From Umezawaea sp049997955 (GTDB lineage Bacteria; Actinomycetota; Actinomycetes; Mycobacteriales; Pseudonocardiaceae): 64,000 nt of DNA. Every line of letters begins with the position of its first letter. Positions within the stretch are counted from its first letter, which is position 1. This document shows, piece after piece, positions 43,191 to 52,511 of the stretch. The translations under genes and the position numbers were made by a program. The stretch is taken from the NCBI GenBank assembly GCA_049997955.1, contig JAEBDY010000009.1:186001-250000 (forward strand), in the 5' to 3' direction. Below the pieces are notes generated by a model, which had not been told where the DNA came from, did no database searches, and saw only the letters and a list, made by a program, of their open reading frames with translations.

Positions 43191-43841
43191 ATGGCAGGCA
43201 GAGTTCTCGGTGCGATCACGGTGGCCGCCACCTCGGGTCTGGCCTTGCTGGCGCTGGCGATCCCGGCTTCCGCGCACACGCCGTCCTCGAAGGCCGAGTG
43301 CGTCGCGGGCAAGGCCGTGCTGAGCGTGAAGCTCGGCGCCTACGCCAAGCGCGACAACACCATCGTGGTCAAGGACGGCGAGGCCGAACTGGTCAACACG
43401 TCGTTCGGCGAGAACTACGAGAAGTCCTGGACCCGTGCCGGCGACGTCGCCCACACCTTCACCATCGCGGTGAAGGCCTCGGACGGCAACCAGTACAACT
43501 ACTCCAAGACGCTCAAGGTCGAGGCGTGCGTGAAGCCCACCGCGCCGTCGAGCAGCACGACCACGACCACCACCACGACGACGACCGTGGAGACCACTCC
43601 CCCGAGCTCCACGAGCGCGAGCGCGCCTCCCACCGAGGTGACCACCACGACCGTGGTGTCCTCTTCGGAGACCGTCCCGGTGACCACCACCCCGACCCCC
43701 GTCGGCGGTGGCGGCGGTGAGGCCCAGCCTCCGCTGGCCTCCACCGGCGCTTCCCCCGGCTGGCTGCTGCTGTCGGGCCTCGGCCTCGTCGGCGCAGGCG
43801 CGGGCGCGGTGTTCTTCGTGCGCCGCAAGCGCACCGCCTAG
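43191..43841 (+). CDS. cell-wall anchored surface protein with LAxTG sorting signal
   Basis: A 216-residue protein with an N-terminal signal peptide (MAGRVLGAITVAATSGLALLALAIPASAHT). A domain of about 95 residues follows with two cysteines, then a Thr/Ser/Pro-rich stalk (SSSTTTTTTTTTTVETTPP). At the C-terminus is a class E sortase signal: LASTG, a hydrophobic helix (WLLLSGLGLVGAGAGAVFFV) and RRKRTA. ATG 43191 has AGGAGA 4 bases upstream. It would be attached to peptidoglycan by a sortase encoded elsewhere. The exposed domain has no recognised function. Confidence 0.85.
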   Translation: MAGRVLGAITVAATSGLALLALAIPASAHTPSSKAECVAGKAVLSVKLGAYAKRDNTIVVKDGEAELVNTSFGENYEKSWTRAGDVAHTFTIAVKASDGNQYNYSKTLKVEACVKPTAPSSSTTTTTTTTTTVETTPPSSTSASAPPTEVTTTTVVSSSETVPVTTTPTPVGGGGGEAQPPLASTGASPGWLLLSGLGLVGAGAGAVFFVRRKRTA

Positions 43842-43860
43842 TACGACCCGCTCCACCCGA

Positions 43861-43893
43861 CAGGGCGCTCCCACCACTGGTGGGGGCGCCCTG
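43861..43893. terminator. terminator of the surface protein gene
   Basis: 16-bp stem with one G-T pair (43861-43876 with 43878-43893); the centre must open to form a loop. Confidence 0.75.
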
Positions 43894-43922
43894 CTCGTTC
43901 GGCAGGCCAAGACCGGACGGCC

Positions 43923-43972
43923 AAACGCCGTGAGGGCCGTCCCGCGGCTGCGGGACGGCCCTCACGGCGTTT
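43923..43972. terminator. terminator of the minus-strand membrane protein gene
   Basis: Perfect 23-bp stem (43923-43945 with 43950-43972), loop GGCT, ending 10 bases from the stop codon of the convergent gene. Confidence 0.9.
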
Positions 43973-43981
43973 CGGCGCGAA

Positions 43982-44776
43982 CTACTCGCCGGACGGCTTC
44001 GGCATGCCCGCGGGCGGCGTCGGGGCCTCCGACGACATCTGCTGCGTGGCGGAGTGGCGATGAGCGCCCGCCGCCACCGGCTCCTGCGCGCGGCGCGGCG
44101 CCGGGGCGGTCTGGGAAGCCTCGTCCTGCACGCGGGTCAGCCAGCCCTCCCAGCGCTGCTGCATGGGGCGGATGAGACCGCCGCCGACACCGATGACGAT
44201 GACGCCCGCCACCGTCGCGAGCACCGCGATCAGCACCGGCATGGTCACCGAGACGGCGATGCCGAGCTGGTTCAGCGCGGCGATGACGCCGAGCGCCATG
44301 ATGAAGCCGTAGGCGATCGTGCCGAGCACCCTCGTGTACGACCGGCCGCCGAGCGTGCCTGCCACGAGGCCCTGGACGGCCTTGGCGATCGCCGAGGCGA
44401 CCAGGACGAGCACCAGCGCCACCACGATGCGCGGCAGGTAGGCGATCACGTCGTTGAGCAGCGCGCTCACCGCGTTGCCGGTGCCGAAGACGCCGAACGC
44501 GAGCTGCAGGGCGATCAGCAGCACGAAGTAGTAGACGAGCTTGACGATCAGGCCCGACGCGTCCACGGGGGACTGCGCCATCATCGAGCCGAGACCGGAC
44601 CTGTCGACCAGGCGGTCGAACCCGATCCGCTTCAACAGGAAGCCCACGGCCTTCGACAGCGCCTTGGCGATGAGCCAACCAACCAGCATGACGAGCGCGA
44701 AGCCAAGGAGCTTCGGCACGAAAGTGGCGATCATGGCCCAGGCCTGTCCAAGACCTTCGGTGATCTGGGAACCCAC
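43982..44776 (-). CDS. small-conductance channel-like membrane protein (conserved TM helix family)
   Basis: A 264-residue protein with five hydrophobic helices. The repeated 'conserved TM helix' motifs are visible: LVMLVGWLIAKALSKAVGFLLKRIGFDRL (about 29-57) and VLVLVASAIAKAVQGLVAG (about 121-139). This is the CmpX/PF05552 type, related to the membrane part of MscS-like proteins. There is no MscS beta-domain; instead the C-terminus is a polar, Pro/Gln-rich tail (about 215-264). A role in osmotic or membrane-stress response is inferred from the family. Confidence 0.85.
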   Translation of the reverse strand: MGSQITEGLGQAWAMIATFVPKLLGFALVMLVGWLIAKALSKAVGFLLKRIGFDRLVDRSGLGSMMAQSPVDASGLIVKLVYYFVLLIALQLAFGVFGTGNAVSALLNDVIAYLPRIVVALVLVLVASAIAKAVQGLVAGTLGGRSYTRVLGTIAYGFIMALGVIAALNQLGIAVSVTMPVLIAVLATVAGVIVIGVGGGLIRPMQQRWEGWLTRVQDEASQTAPAPRRAQEPVAAGAHRHSATQQMSSEAPTPPAGMPKPSGE

Positions 44777-44938
44777 GACGCCCTCCTAACTTTCTTCGTT
44801 ACCTGTTCACGGTCCCGGGAATGGTTTCCCGAAGCGGTACCCGCGGCAATTCGGCGCGCTGGCACGAAAGGGTGACCGAGTGGCGCTTCCCGCGAACCCG
44901 GTTCACAGTGGACGGACCGGTGGGGACCGGGGAGAGGG

Positions 44939-44970
44939 AACCGCCCGGCACCAGTGGTGCCGGGCGGTTT
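44939..44970. terminator. terminator of the alpha/beta hydrolase gene
   Basis: A 13- to 15-bp stem (44939-44953 with 44955-44969) next to the stop codon of the minus-strand hydrolase gene. On the plus strand it is followed by TTTT. Confidence 0.75.
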
Positions 44971-44974
44971 TCGT

Positions 44975-46492
44975 CTACCGGGAGGTCCGGGCGTCGACCT
45001 CGTCCAAAAAGGACTCCACCGACCGCGCGGCCTTCCCGTCGGCGTTCGGCCGCGGGTCGCCGGGGCAGGTCGAGCTGCTCCCCGGCAGCACGCCGTCGAG
45101 CAGGTAGCGGTCGACGGCCGCGTCCACGCAGGCGTTGCCGCTGCCGTAGACGCCGTGCTTGCCCTCGTCCCGAACGGTGATCAGGTTGTCGCCCAGGGCG
45201 GCGGCCATCGCGGGGCCGCTCTCGTACTGGGTCTGCGTGTCGCCCTCGGCCTGCACGACCACGCCGACCGGGTAGCCGTCGCGCTTGAGCGCGACCATCG
45301 GCTCGGGCGGGGTGAACGTCCGGAAGGCGCACGTGGTCGGCGCGGCGCGCAGGACGCCGAAGCCGTACGGGTAGCGGTCGCGGAACGCCCGCATCTCCTC
45401 GTAGTAGGCCTCCAGGTCGCGCGGCCAGTCGGCTTCGCAGGTGACGGTGTCGTAGACGCCGGAGCGGAGTTCGGCGCGCGCCGAGGCGGCCATCCGCTCA
45501 CCCAGGGCGGCCGCCGTGCGCGGGTCGGCGCCGGTGCTCAGCCTGCTCACCAGCTCGGCCAGTCCGGTCCACAGCGGACGGAAGCGGGCGCCGACGCCGA
45601 CGGCCGCGTCGAAGTCGGTCCGGCCGTGGCCGTCCACCGGTTCGAGCGCCAGCCGGGCGGAGACCTCCTCGACGGTCGCCAGCACCTCGGCGGCGTTCGC
45701 GCCGAGCTTGAGCCTCCCGTTCGCCTCGGCGGCCCACTCGGCCCAGAGGTCGACGTTGCGCCGGGTCGCCACGGCCTGGCTCTTGAGCTGCCCGTGCCAC
45801 AGCCGTTCCGGGTGCACGGAGGAGTCCAGGACGGTGCGGTCCAGGCGGTGCGGGAACAGCGTTCCGTAGACCGCGCCGAGGTAGGTGCCGTAGGAGAAGC
45901 CCAGGTAGTTGATCTTCTGCTCGCCCAGCACCGCGCGGATGACGTCCAGGTCCCGCGCGGTGTTCGCCGTGTTGACGAACCGGCGCACGCCGCCCGCGGT
46001 CCGTTCGCAGGAGTCCTCCGCTGCCCGCGCCTCCGCGGCCCACTTCGGGAACTCCGAGTCCGGCGGACGCGAGTCCGCGGTGGCGATCACGGGCACGGAC
46101 TGGCAGGTGAGCGGGGTCGAGCGCCCCACCCCCCTGGGGTCGAAGCCGATCAGGTCGTAGGACTTCGCGGGCGCCGTGGTCGAGAGGAACGCGGGCATCC
46201 GCAACCCTGGGGCGCCGGGTCCGCCGGGGTTCAGGACGAGCACCCCGCGACGGACCCCGGTCGCCTTCCGCCTGCTGATCGACAGGGAGAGCCTGCTCGA
46301 CGCCGGGTCGCGGTAGTCGAGCGGGACGACGACGGTGGCGCACTCCAGGTCCTGGACGCACGGGCCCCAGGCGAGCCGCTGGTCGTGGAACTCCGCGAGC
46401 CGGTCCGGCGGGTCGGACCCGGCCGTCGAGGGCACCGCGGCCGTGGCGAGCACCGTGACCACCGCCAGACCGACTGAGATGAAACTCCGCAC
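44975..46492 (-). CDS. secreted alpha/beta hydrolase, tripeptidyl aminopeptidase-like
   Basis: A 505-residue exported hydrolase. The signal peptide (about 1-25, VRSFISVGLAVVTVLATAAVP) is followed by WGPCVQDLECATVVVPLDYRDP and the oxyanion-hole segment LVLNPGGPGAPGL. The nucleophile elbow is NYLGFSYGTYLGAVYG (Ser in GFSYG), and the C-terminal TAP-like domain has VVVQAEGDTQTQYESGPAMAAAL and the catalytic His in DEGKHGVYG. This is the Streptomyces Tap/SlpD-E family of mycelium-associated peptidases. GTG 46492 is chosen because AGGAGG lies 7 bases upstream; a much longer frame upstream is not coding. Confidence 0.9.
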   Translation of the reverse strand: MRSFISVGLAVVTVLATAAVPSTAGSDPPDRLAEFHDQRLAWGPCVQDLECATVVVPLDYRDPASSRLSLSISRRKATGVRRGVLVLNPGGPGAPGLRMPAFLSTTAPAKSYDLIGFDPRGVGRSTPLTCQSVPVIATADSRPPDSEFPKWAAEARAAEDSCERTAGGVRRFVNTANTARDLDVIRAVLGEQKINYLGFSYGTYLGAVYGTLFPHRLDRTVLDSSVHPERLWHGQLKSQAVATRRNVDLWAEWAAEANGRLKLGANAAEVLATVEEVSARLALEPVDGHGRTDFDAAVGVGARFRPLWTGLAELVSRLSTGADPRTAAALGERMAASARAELRSGVYDTVTCEADWPRDLEAYYEEMRAFRDRYPYGFGVLRAAPTTCAFRTFTPPEPMVALKRDGYPVGVVVQAEGDTQTQYESGPAMAAALGDNLITVRDEGKHGVYGSGNACVDAAVDRYLLDGVLPGSSSTCPGDPRPNADGKAARSVESFLDEVDARTSR

Positions 46493-46589
46493 GACCGGAC
46501 CTCCTGCCGTTGACCACGACCCCCCAGGAACGTAGGACCGGACGCACCCGCGCGGGCGCTGTGTCACCCGGTCGTGGGATCGTTGTCGT

Positions 46590-47792
46590 ATGACCAGCTC
46601 AGCCGGTGCGGAGGGGCAGCAGGCCTGGCCCGAGCTGTCCCGCTCGACGCTGCGCGACCTCGAACGCGCCTCCGGCGACCTGGCCGCTTCCAGCGTGTCG
46701 GAGATGGAGCGCAGGCTCCCGTGGTTCCGCCGGATGCCCGCCGACCAGCGGGCCAGCGTGCTGCTGCTGATCCAGAACGGCGTGGCCGGTTTCGTCTCGT
46801 GGCTCGACGACCCGCGGCAGGCGATCCGGCTGACAGCGGAGGCGTTCCGCTCCGCCCCCAAGGACATCTCGCGGTGGGTGAGCCTGCGGCAGACCGTGGA
46901 GCTGGTCCGGATCGCGCTGGAGCTGTTCGAGCAGCAGCTGCCCCGGCTGGCGGCAGACGACGAGGAGCGGGCCCGGCTGACCGAGGGCGTCCTGCGGTAC
47001 GGGCGGGAGATCGCGTTCTCCGCGGCCACCTCCTACGCCGCCGCGGCCGAGGCCAGGGGCGCGTGGGACGCGCGGTTGGAAGCGCTCGTGGTGGACGGGA
47101 TCGTGCGCGGCGACGCCGAGGAGTCGCTGCTGTCCCGCGCCGCCGCGCTGGGCTGGGACCCGGCGGCCGAGGCGACCGTGCTGGTCGGCAACCCGCCGTC
47201 CGACGACCCGCCCGCGGTCGTCTACGAGGTGCGCAGCCGGGCCGCGCGCAGCGCCCGGCCGGTGCTGCTGAGCGTGCAGGGCTCGCGGCTGGTGGTCGTG
47301 CTGGGCGGCGAGACCGACGACGGCGACGTGCTGGGCAAGATCGCCGAGGCGTTCGGCGACGGCGCGGTGGTGGCGGGCCCGACGGTGGCCAGCCTGGCCG
47401 AGGCGCACCGCAGCGCCAGCGACGCGCTGTCCGGGCTGCGGGCGGTCGTCGGGTGGCCGACGGCGCCGCGGCCGGTGCGGTCCCTGGACCTGCTTCCGGA
47501 ACGGGCGCTGGCGGGCGACCCGGAGGCCGAGTGGCAGCTGGTGGACCGGATCGCCCGGCCGCTGGAGGAGGCCAGCGGAGCGCTGCTGGAGACCGTGGAC
47601 ACGTTCCTGGAGGTCGGCGGCGTCCTGGAGACCTGCGCGCGCAAGCTGTTCGTGCACCCGAACACCGTCCGGTACCGGCTGCGGCGGGTCACCGAGCTGA
47701 CCGGCCGCAACGCGCACGACGCCCGCGACGCCCTCGTGCTGCGCATCGCGCTGTCCGTCGGGCGGCTGGCGAAGGCCCGCGGTTTGTGGTGA
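46590..47792 (+). CDS. fasR: PucR-family regulator of fatty acid synthesis
   Basis: A 400-residue regulator with a C-terminal PucR-type helix-turn-helix: TFLEVGGVLETCARKLFVHPNTVRYRLRRVTELTGRNAHDARDAL (about 345-390). The N-terminal two thirds have a helical domain and a GGDEF-like fold often found in this family. Its position directly upstream of fabD-fabH-acpP-fabF matches Streptomyces FasR (SCO2386), an activator of that operon, and mycobacterial Rv2242. The name rests on this synteny plus the domain type. ATG 46590. Confidence 0.9.
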   Translation: MTSSAGAEGQQAWPELSRSTLRDLERASGDLAASSVSEMERRLPWFRRMPADQRASVLLLIQNGVAGFVSWLDDPRQAIRLTAEAFRSAPKDISRWVSLRQTVELVRIALELFEQQLPRLAADDEERARLTEGVLRYGREIAFSAATSYAAAAEARGAWDARLEALVVDGIVRGDAEESLLSRAAALGWDPAAEATVLVGNPPSDDPPAVVYEVRSRAARSARPVLLSVQGSRLVVVLGGETDDGDVLGKIAEAFGDGAVVAGPTVASLAEAHRSASDALSGLRAVVGWPTAPRPVRSLDLLPERALAGDPEAEWQLVDRIARPLEEASGALLETVDTFLEVGGVLETCARKLFVHPNTVRYRLRRVTELTGRNAHDARDALVLRIALSVGRLAKARGLW

Positions 47793-47996
47793 TCGGGACC
47801 GGAATGTCGCTTTGCGGCTCGCCGGTGTGACGGACACCGCATGCTTTGGTGGGTGACACAGGTCGCTGTGCACAACTCGCCACGTCGTTCTTCGGTCACT
47901 TCGGGACAAGTTTTGTAGGAAACCTACAATTCCGACCCTGTTACTTCGTGTGCAACGGCATCAGCGGGAACGCCCCCGACCGTGTTCAGTTGCACT

Positions 47997-48926
47997 GTGA
48001 TCGCACTCCTCGCACCCGGACAGGGTTCGCAGACTCCCGGCATGTTCGGACCCTGGCTCGAACTAGAGGGCGCCGAGCAGCGGGTCGCGTCCTGGTCCGA
48101 GGCCACCGGCCTGGACCTGGTGCGCCTCGGCACCACCGCGGAGGCCGAGGAGATCAAGGACACGTCGATCACCCAGCCGCTCGTCGTGGCACTGGCGCTC
48201 CTGGCGTTCGAGGAGCTGCGCAAGCGCGTCGACCTGCCCGCCGACACGATCATCGCAGGCCACTCGGTCGGCGAACTGGCCGCGGCCGCGATGGCGGGCG
48301 TGCTGAGCGCCGACGACGCCGTGGCGCTGGCCGCCGTGCGCGGCGCCGAGATGGCCGCCGCGTGCGCGCTGCACCCGACCGGCATGGCCGCGGTCCTCGG
48401 CGGCGAGGAGGACGAGGTGCTGGCCCGGCTCGCCGAGCTGGGCCTGACCCCCGCCAACCGCAACGGCGCGGGCCAGATCGTGGCCGCGGGCCCGCTGGAG
48501 GCGCTCGACCAGCTGGCCGAGTCCGCCCCCGGCTACGCGAAGGTCCGCAAGCTCCAGGTCGCGGGCGCGTTCCACACCTCGTTCATGGCCACGGCCGAGG
48601 ACGCGCTGCGGACCCGCGCCGCGGGCACCACGACGCACGACCCGGTGCTGCCGCTGCTCTCCAACGCCGACGGCGCCGTCGTCACCGACGGCGCGGACGT
48701 GCTGCACCGGCTGATCGCACAGGTGACCCGCCCCGTGCGGTGGGACACCTGCCAGGCCACCCTGGCCGAGCACGCCGTGCACGCGGTCGTCGAACTGCCG
48801 CCCGCGGGCGCGTTGACGGGCTTGGCCAAGCGACAGTTGAAGGGCACCCCCACCTTGGCGTTGAAGACTCCGGAGCACCTCGACAAGGTCGCCGAGCTCC
48901 TGGCCACCGCGGAGGCGTCCCGATGA
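47997..48926 (+). CDS. fabD: malonyl-CoA:ACP malonyltransferase
   Basis: A 309-residue acyltransferase that loads malonate onto acyl carrier protein for type II fatty acid synthesis. LLAPGQGSQTPGM opens the protein; the catalytic serine is Ser90 in AGHSVGELAAAAMAG, the partner His193 is in AGAFHTSFM, and PVRWDTCQATL is also conserved. GTG 47997 gives the usual short N-terminus; GTG 47982 is an alternative. The TGA overlaps the fabH ATG (ATGA). The roughly 200-base gap after fasR should contain the fab operon promoter and FasR site. Confidence 0.95.
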   Translation: MIALLAPGQGSQTPGMFGPWLELEGAEQRVASWSEATGLDLVRLGTTAEAEEIKDTSITQPLVVALALLAFEELRKRVDLPADTIIAGHSVGELAAAAMAGVLSADDAVALAAVRGAEMAAACALHPTGMAAVLGGEEDEVLARLAELGLTPANRNGAGQIVAAGPLEALDQLAESAPGYAKVRKLQVAGAFHTSFMATAEDALRTRAAGTTTHDPVLPLLSNADGAVVTDGADVLHRLIAQVTRPVRWDTCQATLAEHAVHAVVELPPAGALTGLAKRQLKGTPTLALKTPEHLDKVAELLATAEASR

Positions 48927-49900
48927 CCGCTTTCGCCCTCCCCGCCGGTTCGACGGGCACCCGCATCCTCGGCATGGGCAGCCACCAGCCCGAGACGGTC
49001 GTGACCAACCACGACCTCGCGAAGACGATGGAGACCTCCGACGAGTGGATCCGCGACCGGGTCGGCATCGTCAGCAGGCGGTTCGCGGGCAAGGACGAGC
49101 TGCTCGTGGACATGGCCGTGGAGGCGGGCGCGAAGGCGATCGCCGACTCCGGCCTGCAGCCCGCCGACATCGGCGCGGTCATCGTCGCGACCTGCACCAT
49201 GCCGTCGCCGATACCGAACGCCGCCGCGCAGGTGGCCGAGCGCCTCGGCGCGAAGGCCGTGCCCGCGTTCGACGTGAACGCCGCGTGCGCCGGGTTCTGC
49301 TACGCGCTGGCCACCGCCTCCGACATGGTCCGGTCCGGCAGCGCGGAGAACGTGCTGGTGATCGGCGCCGAGAAGCTCACCGACTGGGTGGACCCGACGG
49401 ACCGGTCCACCGCCATCATCTTCGCCGACGCGGCGGGCGCCGTCGTCGTCGGCGCGGGGACCGAACCGGCCATCGGGCCGGTCGTGTGGGGCAGCGCGGG
49501 CGCCCAGTGGGACCTGATCGCCATTGCCGACCGGCACTCCTCGATCCACCAGGAGGGCCAGGCGGTCTTCCGCTGGGCGACCACCCAGATCGCCCCCGTG
49601 GCGGTCCGCGCGGTCGAGCTGGCGGGCCTGGAGATGTCCGACGTGGACGTGTTCGTGCCCCACCAGGCGAACCTCCGCATCGTGGAACTGATCGCGAAGC
49701 GCCTGCGCGCCAAGGGTGCGCGTGAGGACATGGTCGTCGCGCGTGACATCGTGGACTCCGGCAACACCTCATCCGCCTCGATCCCGATGGCGCTCGACCA
49801 CCTTCGGGCGTCGGGCGAGGTCTCCAGCGGTGACGTGGTGCTGCTCATGGGCTTCGGGGCCGGTCTGTCCTACGCGGGACAGGTCGTCCGGTGCCCGTGA
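48923..49900 (+). CDS. fabH: beta-ketoacyl-ACP synthase III
   Basis: A 325-residue condensing enzyme that starts chains by joining acyl-CoA to malonyl-ACP. The active site is complete: Cys122 in VNAACAGFCYAL, His in VFVPHQANLRIVEL and Asn in VDSGNTSSASIPMAL. SDEWIRDRVGIVSRRF and the C-terminal LLMGFGAGLSYAG are family features. In actinomycetes FabH often prefers branched starters derived from branched-chain amino acids. It overlaps fabD by four bases; acpP follows after 76 bases. Confidence 0.96.
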   Translation: MTAFALPAGSTGTRILGMGSHQPETVVTNHDLAKTMETSDEWIRDRVGIVSRRFAGKDELLVDMAVEAGAKAIADSGLQPADIGAVIVATCTMPSPIPNAAAQVAERLGAKAVPAFDVNAACAGFCYALATASDMVRSGSAENVLVIGAEKLTDWVDPTDRSTAIIFADAAGAVVVGAGTEPAIGPVVWGSAGAQWDLIAIADRHSSIHQEGQAVFRWATTQIAPVAVRAVELAGLEMSDVDVFVPHQANLRIVELIAKRLRAKGAREDMVVARDIVDSGNTSSASIPMALDHLRASGEVSSGDVVLLMGFGAGLSYAGQVVRCP

Positions 49901-49976
49901 TGTCCGGCCCCAACAGTGTTCCGGCGGGACGGGACTGCCGTTCCAGCCGTCCGATGCACGAACGAAGGGATTTTCA

Positions 49977-50216
49977 GTGAGCAACGAGGACATCCAGAAG
50001 GGGCTTGCCGAGATCGTCGAAGAGGTCGCCGGTGTGGCCGCGGACGACGTCACGGTCGAGAAGTCCTTTGTGGACGACCTGGACATCGACTCGCTGTCCA
50101 TGGTGGAGATCGCCGTGCAGGCCGAGGACAAGTTCGGCGTGAAGATCCCGGACGACGAGCTGGCCAACCTCAAGACCGTGGGCGATGCGGTGACCTACAT
50201 CGCTAGCAAGGCATGA
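49977..50216 (+). CDS. acpP: acyl carrier protein
   Basis: A 79-residue acidic four-helix carrier protein. The 4'-phosphopantetheine attachment site is Ser39 in DLDIDSLSMVEIAVQAEDKFGVKIPD. GTG 49977 follows GAAGGGA by 7 bases. The fabF ATG overlaps its TGA (ATGA). Length and helix pattern are those of the primary fatty acid ACP (SCO2389 type), not a secondary-metabolite carrier. Confidence 0.96.
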   Translation: MSNEDIQKGLAEIVEEVAGVAADDVTVEKSFVDDLDIDSLSMVEIAVQAEDKFGVKIPDDELANLKTVGDAVTYIASKA

Positions 50217-51445
50217 CCACTAATCACGACGTCGTCGTCACCGGGCTGGGTGCCACCACCCCGCTCGGTGGCGATGTCGCCTCCACCTGGGACGCGCTGC
50301 TCGCCGGTCGCAGCGGCGTGTCGACCATCGACATGGACTGGGTCGAGCGCTTCGACCTGCCGGTGAGGATCGCCGCGCAGCTCGCGGTCGAGCCGACCGA
50401 GGTGCTCCCCAGGGTCGAAGCCCGACGGCTCGACCGCAGCGAGCAGGTGGCCATGATCGCCGCTCGCCAGGCTTGGGCGGACGCGGGGCACGGCGACGAC
50501 AGCGTGGAGCTGGAGCGGCTGGCGGTGATCGTCGGCACCGGCATCGGTGGCGCGATGACCCTGCTGAACCAGGACGACCTGCTGGAGGAGCACGGCCTGC
50601 GCAAGGTCTCGCCCCTCACCATCCCGATGCTGATGCCGAACGGCCCGGCCGCGCACGTGGGCCTGGAGTTCAAGGCGCGCGCAGGGGTGCACGCGCCGGT
50701 CTCGGCCTGCGCGTCGGGCGCCGAGGCGCTCGCGTGGGCGTGGCGGATGATCCGCACCGGCGAGGCCGACGTCGTGGTGGCCGGCGGCGCGGAAGCGTGC
50801 ATCTGCGCCATCCCGGTGGCCGGGTTCTCGCAGGCCCGCACCATGAGCACCCGCAACGACGCGCCGGAGCAGGCCTCGCGGCCGTTCGACACCGGTCGGG
50901 ACGGGTTCGTGCTCGGCGAGGGCGCCGGGATCATGGTGCTGGAGCGCGCGGACTTCGCCGCCGCCCGCGGCGCCAAGGTCTACGGCCGTCTCGCGGGCAT
51001 CGGCACCAGCTCCGACGGCTACCACATCACCGCGCCCGACCCCGAGGGCACGGGCCAGGCACGGGCCATGGCCGCGGCGCTGCGCACCGCGGGCCTGTCC
51101 GGCAGCGACATCGGCCACGTGAACTGCCACGCCACGTCCACCCCGGTGGGTGACGTGGCGGAGACCGTCGCCGTCCGCAAGGCGATCGGCGACCACCCGG
51201 TGCTGACCGCGCCGAAGGGCGCCCTCGGCCACATGCTGGGTGCGGCGGGCGCGGTGGAGGCGATCATCACCGTGCTGTCGCTGCGGGACGGGATCGTGCC
51301 GCAGACGCTCAACCTGGACAACCTCGACCCGGCCGTCGAACTCGACGTGGTCGCGGGCGAGCCCCGCAAGGTCAAGCTGGACGCCGCCATCAACGACTCG
51401 TTCGGCTTCGGCGGGCACAACGTGGCACTCGCGTTCACGCCCTAG
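50213..51445 (+). CDS. fabF: beta-ketoacyl-ACP synthase II
   Basis: A 410-residue elongating ketosynthase. The catalytic triad is Cys166 (PVSACASGAEAL), His306 (NCHATSTPVGD) and His340 (GALGHMLGAAGAVEAI), and the C-terminus is NDSFGFGGHNVALAF. It is the last gene of the fab operon. In Streptomyces the DUF3145 gene follows directly; here the lanthipeptide cluster and two other genes separate them. Confidence 0.96.
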   Translation: MTTNHDVVVTGLGATTPLGGDVASTWDALLAGRSGVSTIDMDWVERFDLPVRIAAQLAVEPTEVLPRVEARRLDRSEQVAMIAARQAWADAGHGDDSVELERLAVIVGTGIGGAMTLLNQDDLLEEHGLRKVSPLTIPMLMPNGPAAHVGLEFKARAGVHAPVSACASGAEALAWAWRMIRTGEADVVVAGGAEACICAIPVAGFSQARTMSTRNDAPEQASRPFDTGRDGFVLGEGAGIMVLERADFAAARGAKVYGRLAGIGTSSDGYHITAPDPEGTGQARAMAAALRTAGLSGSDIGHVNCHATSTPVGDVAETVAVRKAIGDHPVLTAPKGALGHMLGAAGAVEAIITVLSLRDGIVPQTLNLDNLDPAVELDVVAGEPRKVKLDAAINDSFGFGGHNVALAFTP

Positions 51446-51553
51446 GGCGTGACCACGATCCCCACCGGGTTTCGCGCGTCCCAGGGCGGAACCCGGCAGG
51501 GGTCAGCGGTCACCGCACCGGCCGCCGCTTCTCGGTGGTCCCGAACGGCACCT

Positions 51554-51580
51554 GGCCCGTCTTCCTCGTGAAGACGGGCC
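51554..51580. terminator. fab operon terminator
   Basis: Perfect 11-bp stem GGCCCGTCTTC (51554-51564) with 51570-51580, loop CTCGT, about 110 bases after fabF. Confidence 0.7.
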
Positions 51581-51641
51581 GGATTGCTGTTCCGGCAACG
51601 AAACTTGTCGCCCTCGCCGGAGGTGCCGGACGCTTCCGGGT

Positions 51642-52511
51642 ATGGAGAACCACGACTGGGCCGAACTGGCCGACCTGCTGGAAGGCGAGGCCGAGACGCT
51701 GCGCCCCTACCTGGACGGGGCGGCCGCGTGGCTGCGGGAGCGGACCGGGCCGGTGCGCCGGGTGCTGGACGTGGGCAGCGGTCCGGGCGTGATGTCCGTG
51801 CTGCTGGCCGAGACCTTCCCGGACGCGGAGGTCGTGGCGGTCGACGGCGCGCCGGAACTGCTGGCCCTCGCAGCGAACCGCGCGGCGGCCGCGGGCGTGC
51901 GCGTCGCGGTGCGCGAGGCGCGGCTGCCCGAGGAGGTCGCCGACCTCGGCGAGGCGGACCTGGTGTGGGCGGGCCAGTTCGTGCACCACCTCGGGGACCA
52001 GCAGGCGGCGCTGGACGCGCTCGGCGCGCTGCTGCGGCCGGGCGGGGTGCTCGCGGTGGTCGAGGGCGGGCTGCCCTTCCGCTGTCTGCCGCGCGACTTC
52101 GGCATCGGCAGGCCGGGGCTGCAGGCGCGGTTGGACGTGGTGGTGGAGGAGGCGTTCACGGCGATGCGCGCCGAGCAGCCCGGCTCGGTCGAGGTCGTCG
52201 AGGCGTGGTCCGCGATGCTGGGGCGGGCCGGGCTGCTCGACGCGACGAGCCGGACGTTCCTGGTCGACCGCCCCGCACCGCTCGCCGACCCGTTCCGCGC
52301 GCACGTGCGCCGGGTGCTGGCCAGGCAGGCCCACCGGGCGGGTGAGGTGCTGGACGCCGAGGACACCGCCGCGGTGGCCGCGCTCCTGGACGACGACAAC
52401 CCCGCGGGCGTGCGGGCGCGGGCGGACCTGTTCGTGCTGACCGCCAGGACCGTCCACGCCGCCCGCAAGCCGCAGACCGGGGGTCAGCAGGCCTCGAACT
52501 GGGGCGTGTAG
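51642..52511 (+). CDS. SAM-dependent methyltransferase
   Basis: A 289-residue class I methyltransferase. Motif I is RRVLDVGSGPGVMSVLLAETFPDAEVVAVDG (about 40-70). Motif post-I and II are visible in EADLVWAGQFVHHLGDQQAALDALGALLRPGGVLAVVEGG, where the last part resembles ubiquinone/arsenite-type methyltransferases. The substrate is unknown. It lies between fabF and the lanthipeptide genes but has its own orientation block; whether it modifies the peptide is not indicated by sequence. The end overlaps the convergent gene by 28 bases. Confidence 0.88.
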   Translation: MENHDWAELADLLEGEAETLRPYLDGAAAWLRERTGPVRRVLDVGSGPGVMSVLLAETFPDAEVVAVDGAPELLALAANRAAAAGVRVAVREARLPEEVADLGEADLVWAGQFVHHLGDQQAALDALGALLRPGGVLAVVEGGLPFRCLPRDFGIGRPGLQARLDVVVEEAFTAMRAEQPGSVEVVEAWSAMLGRAGLLDATSRTFLVDRPAPLADPFRAHVRRVLARQAHRAGEVLDAEDTAAVAALLDDDNPAGVRARADLFVLTARTVHAARKPQTGGQQASNWGV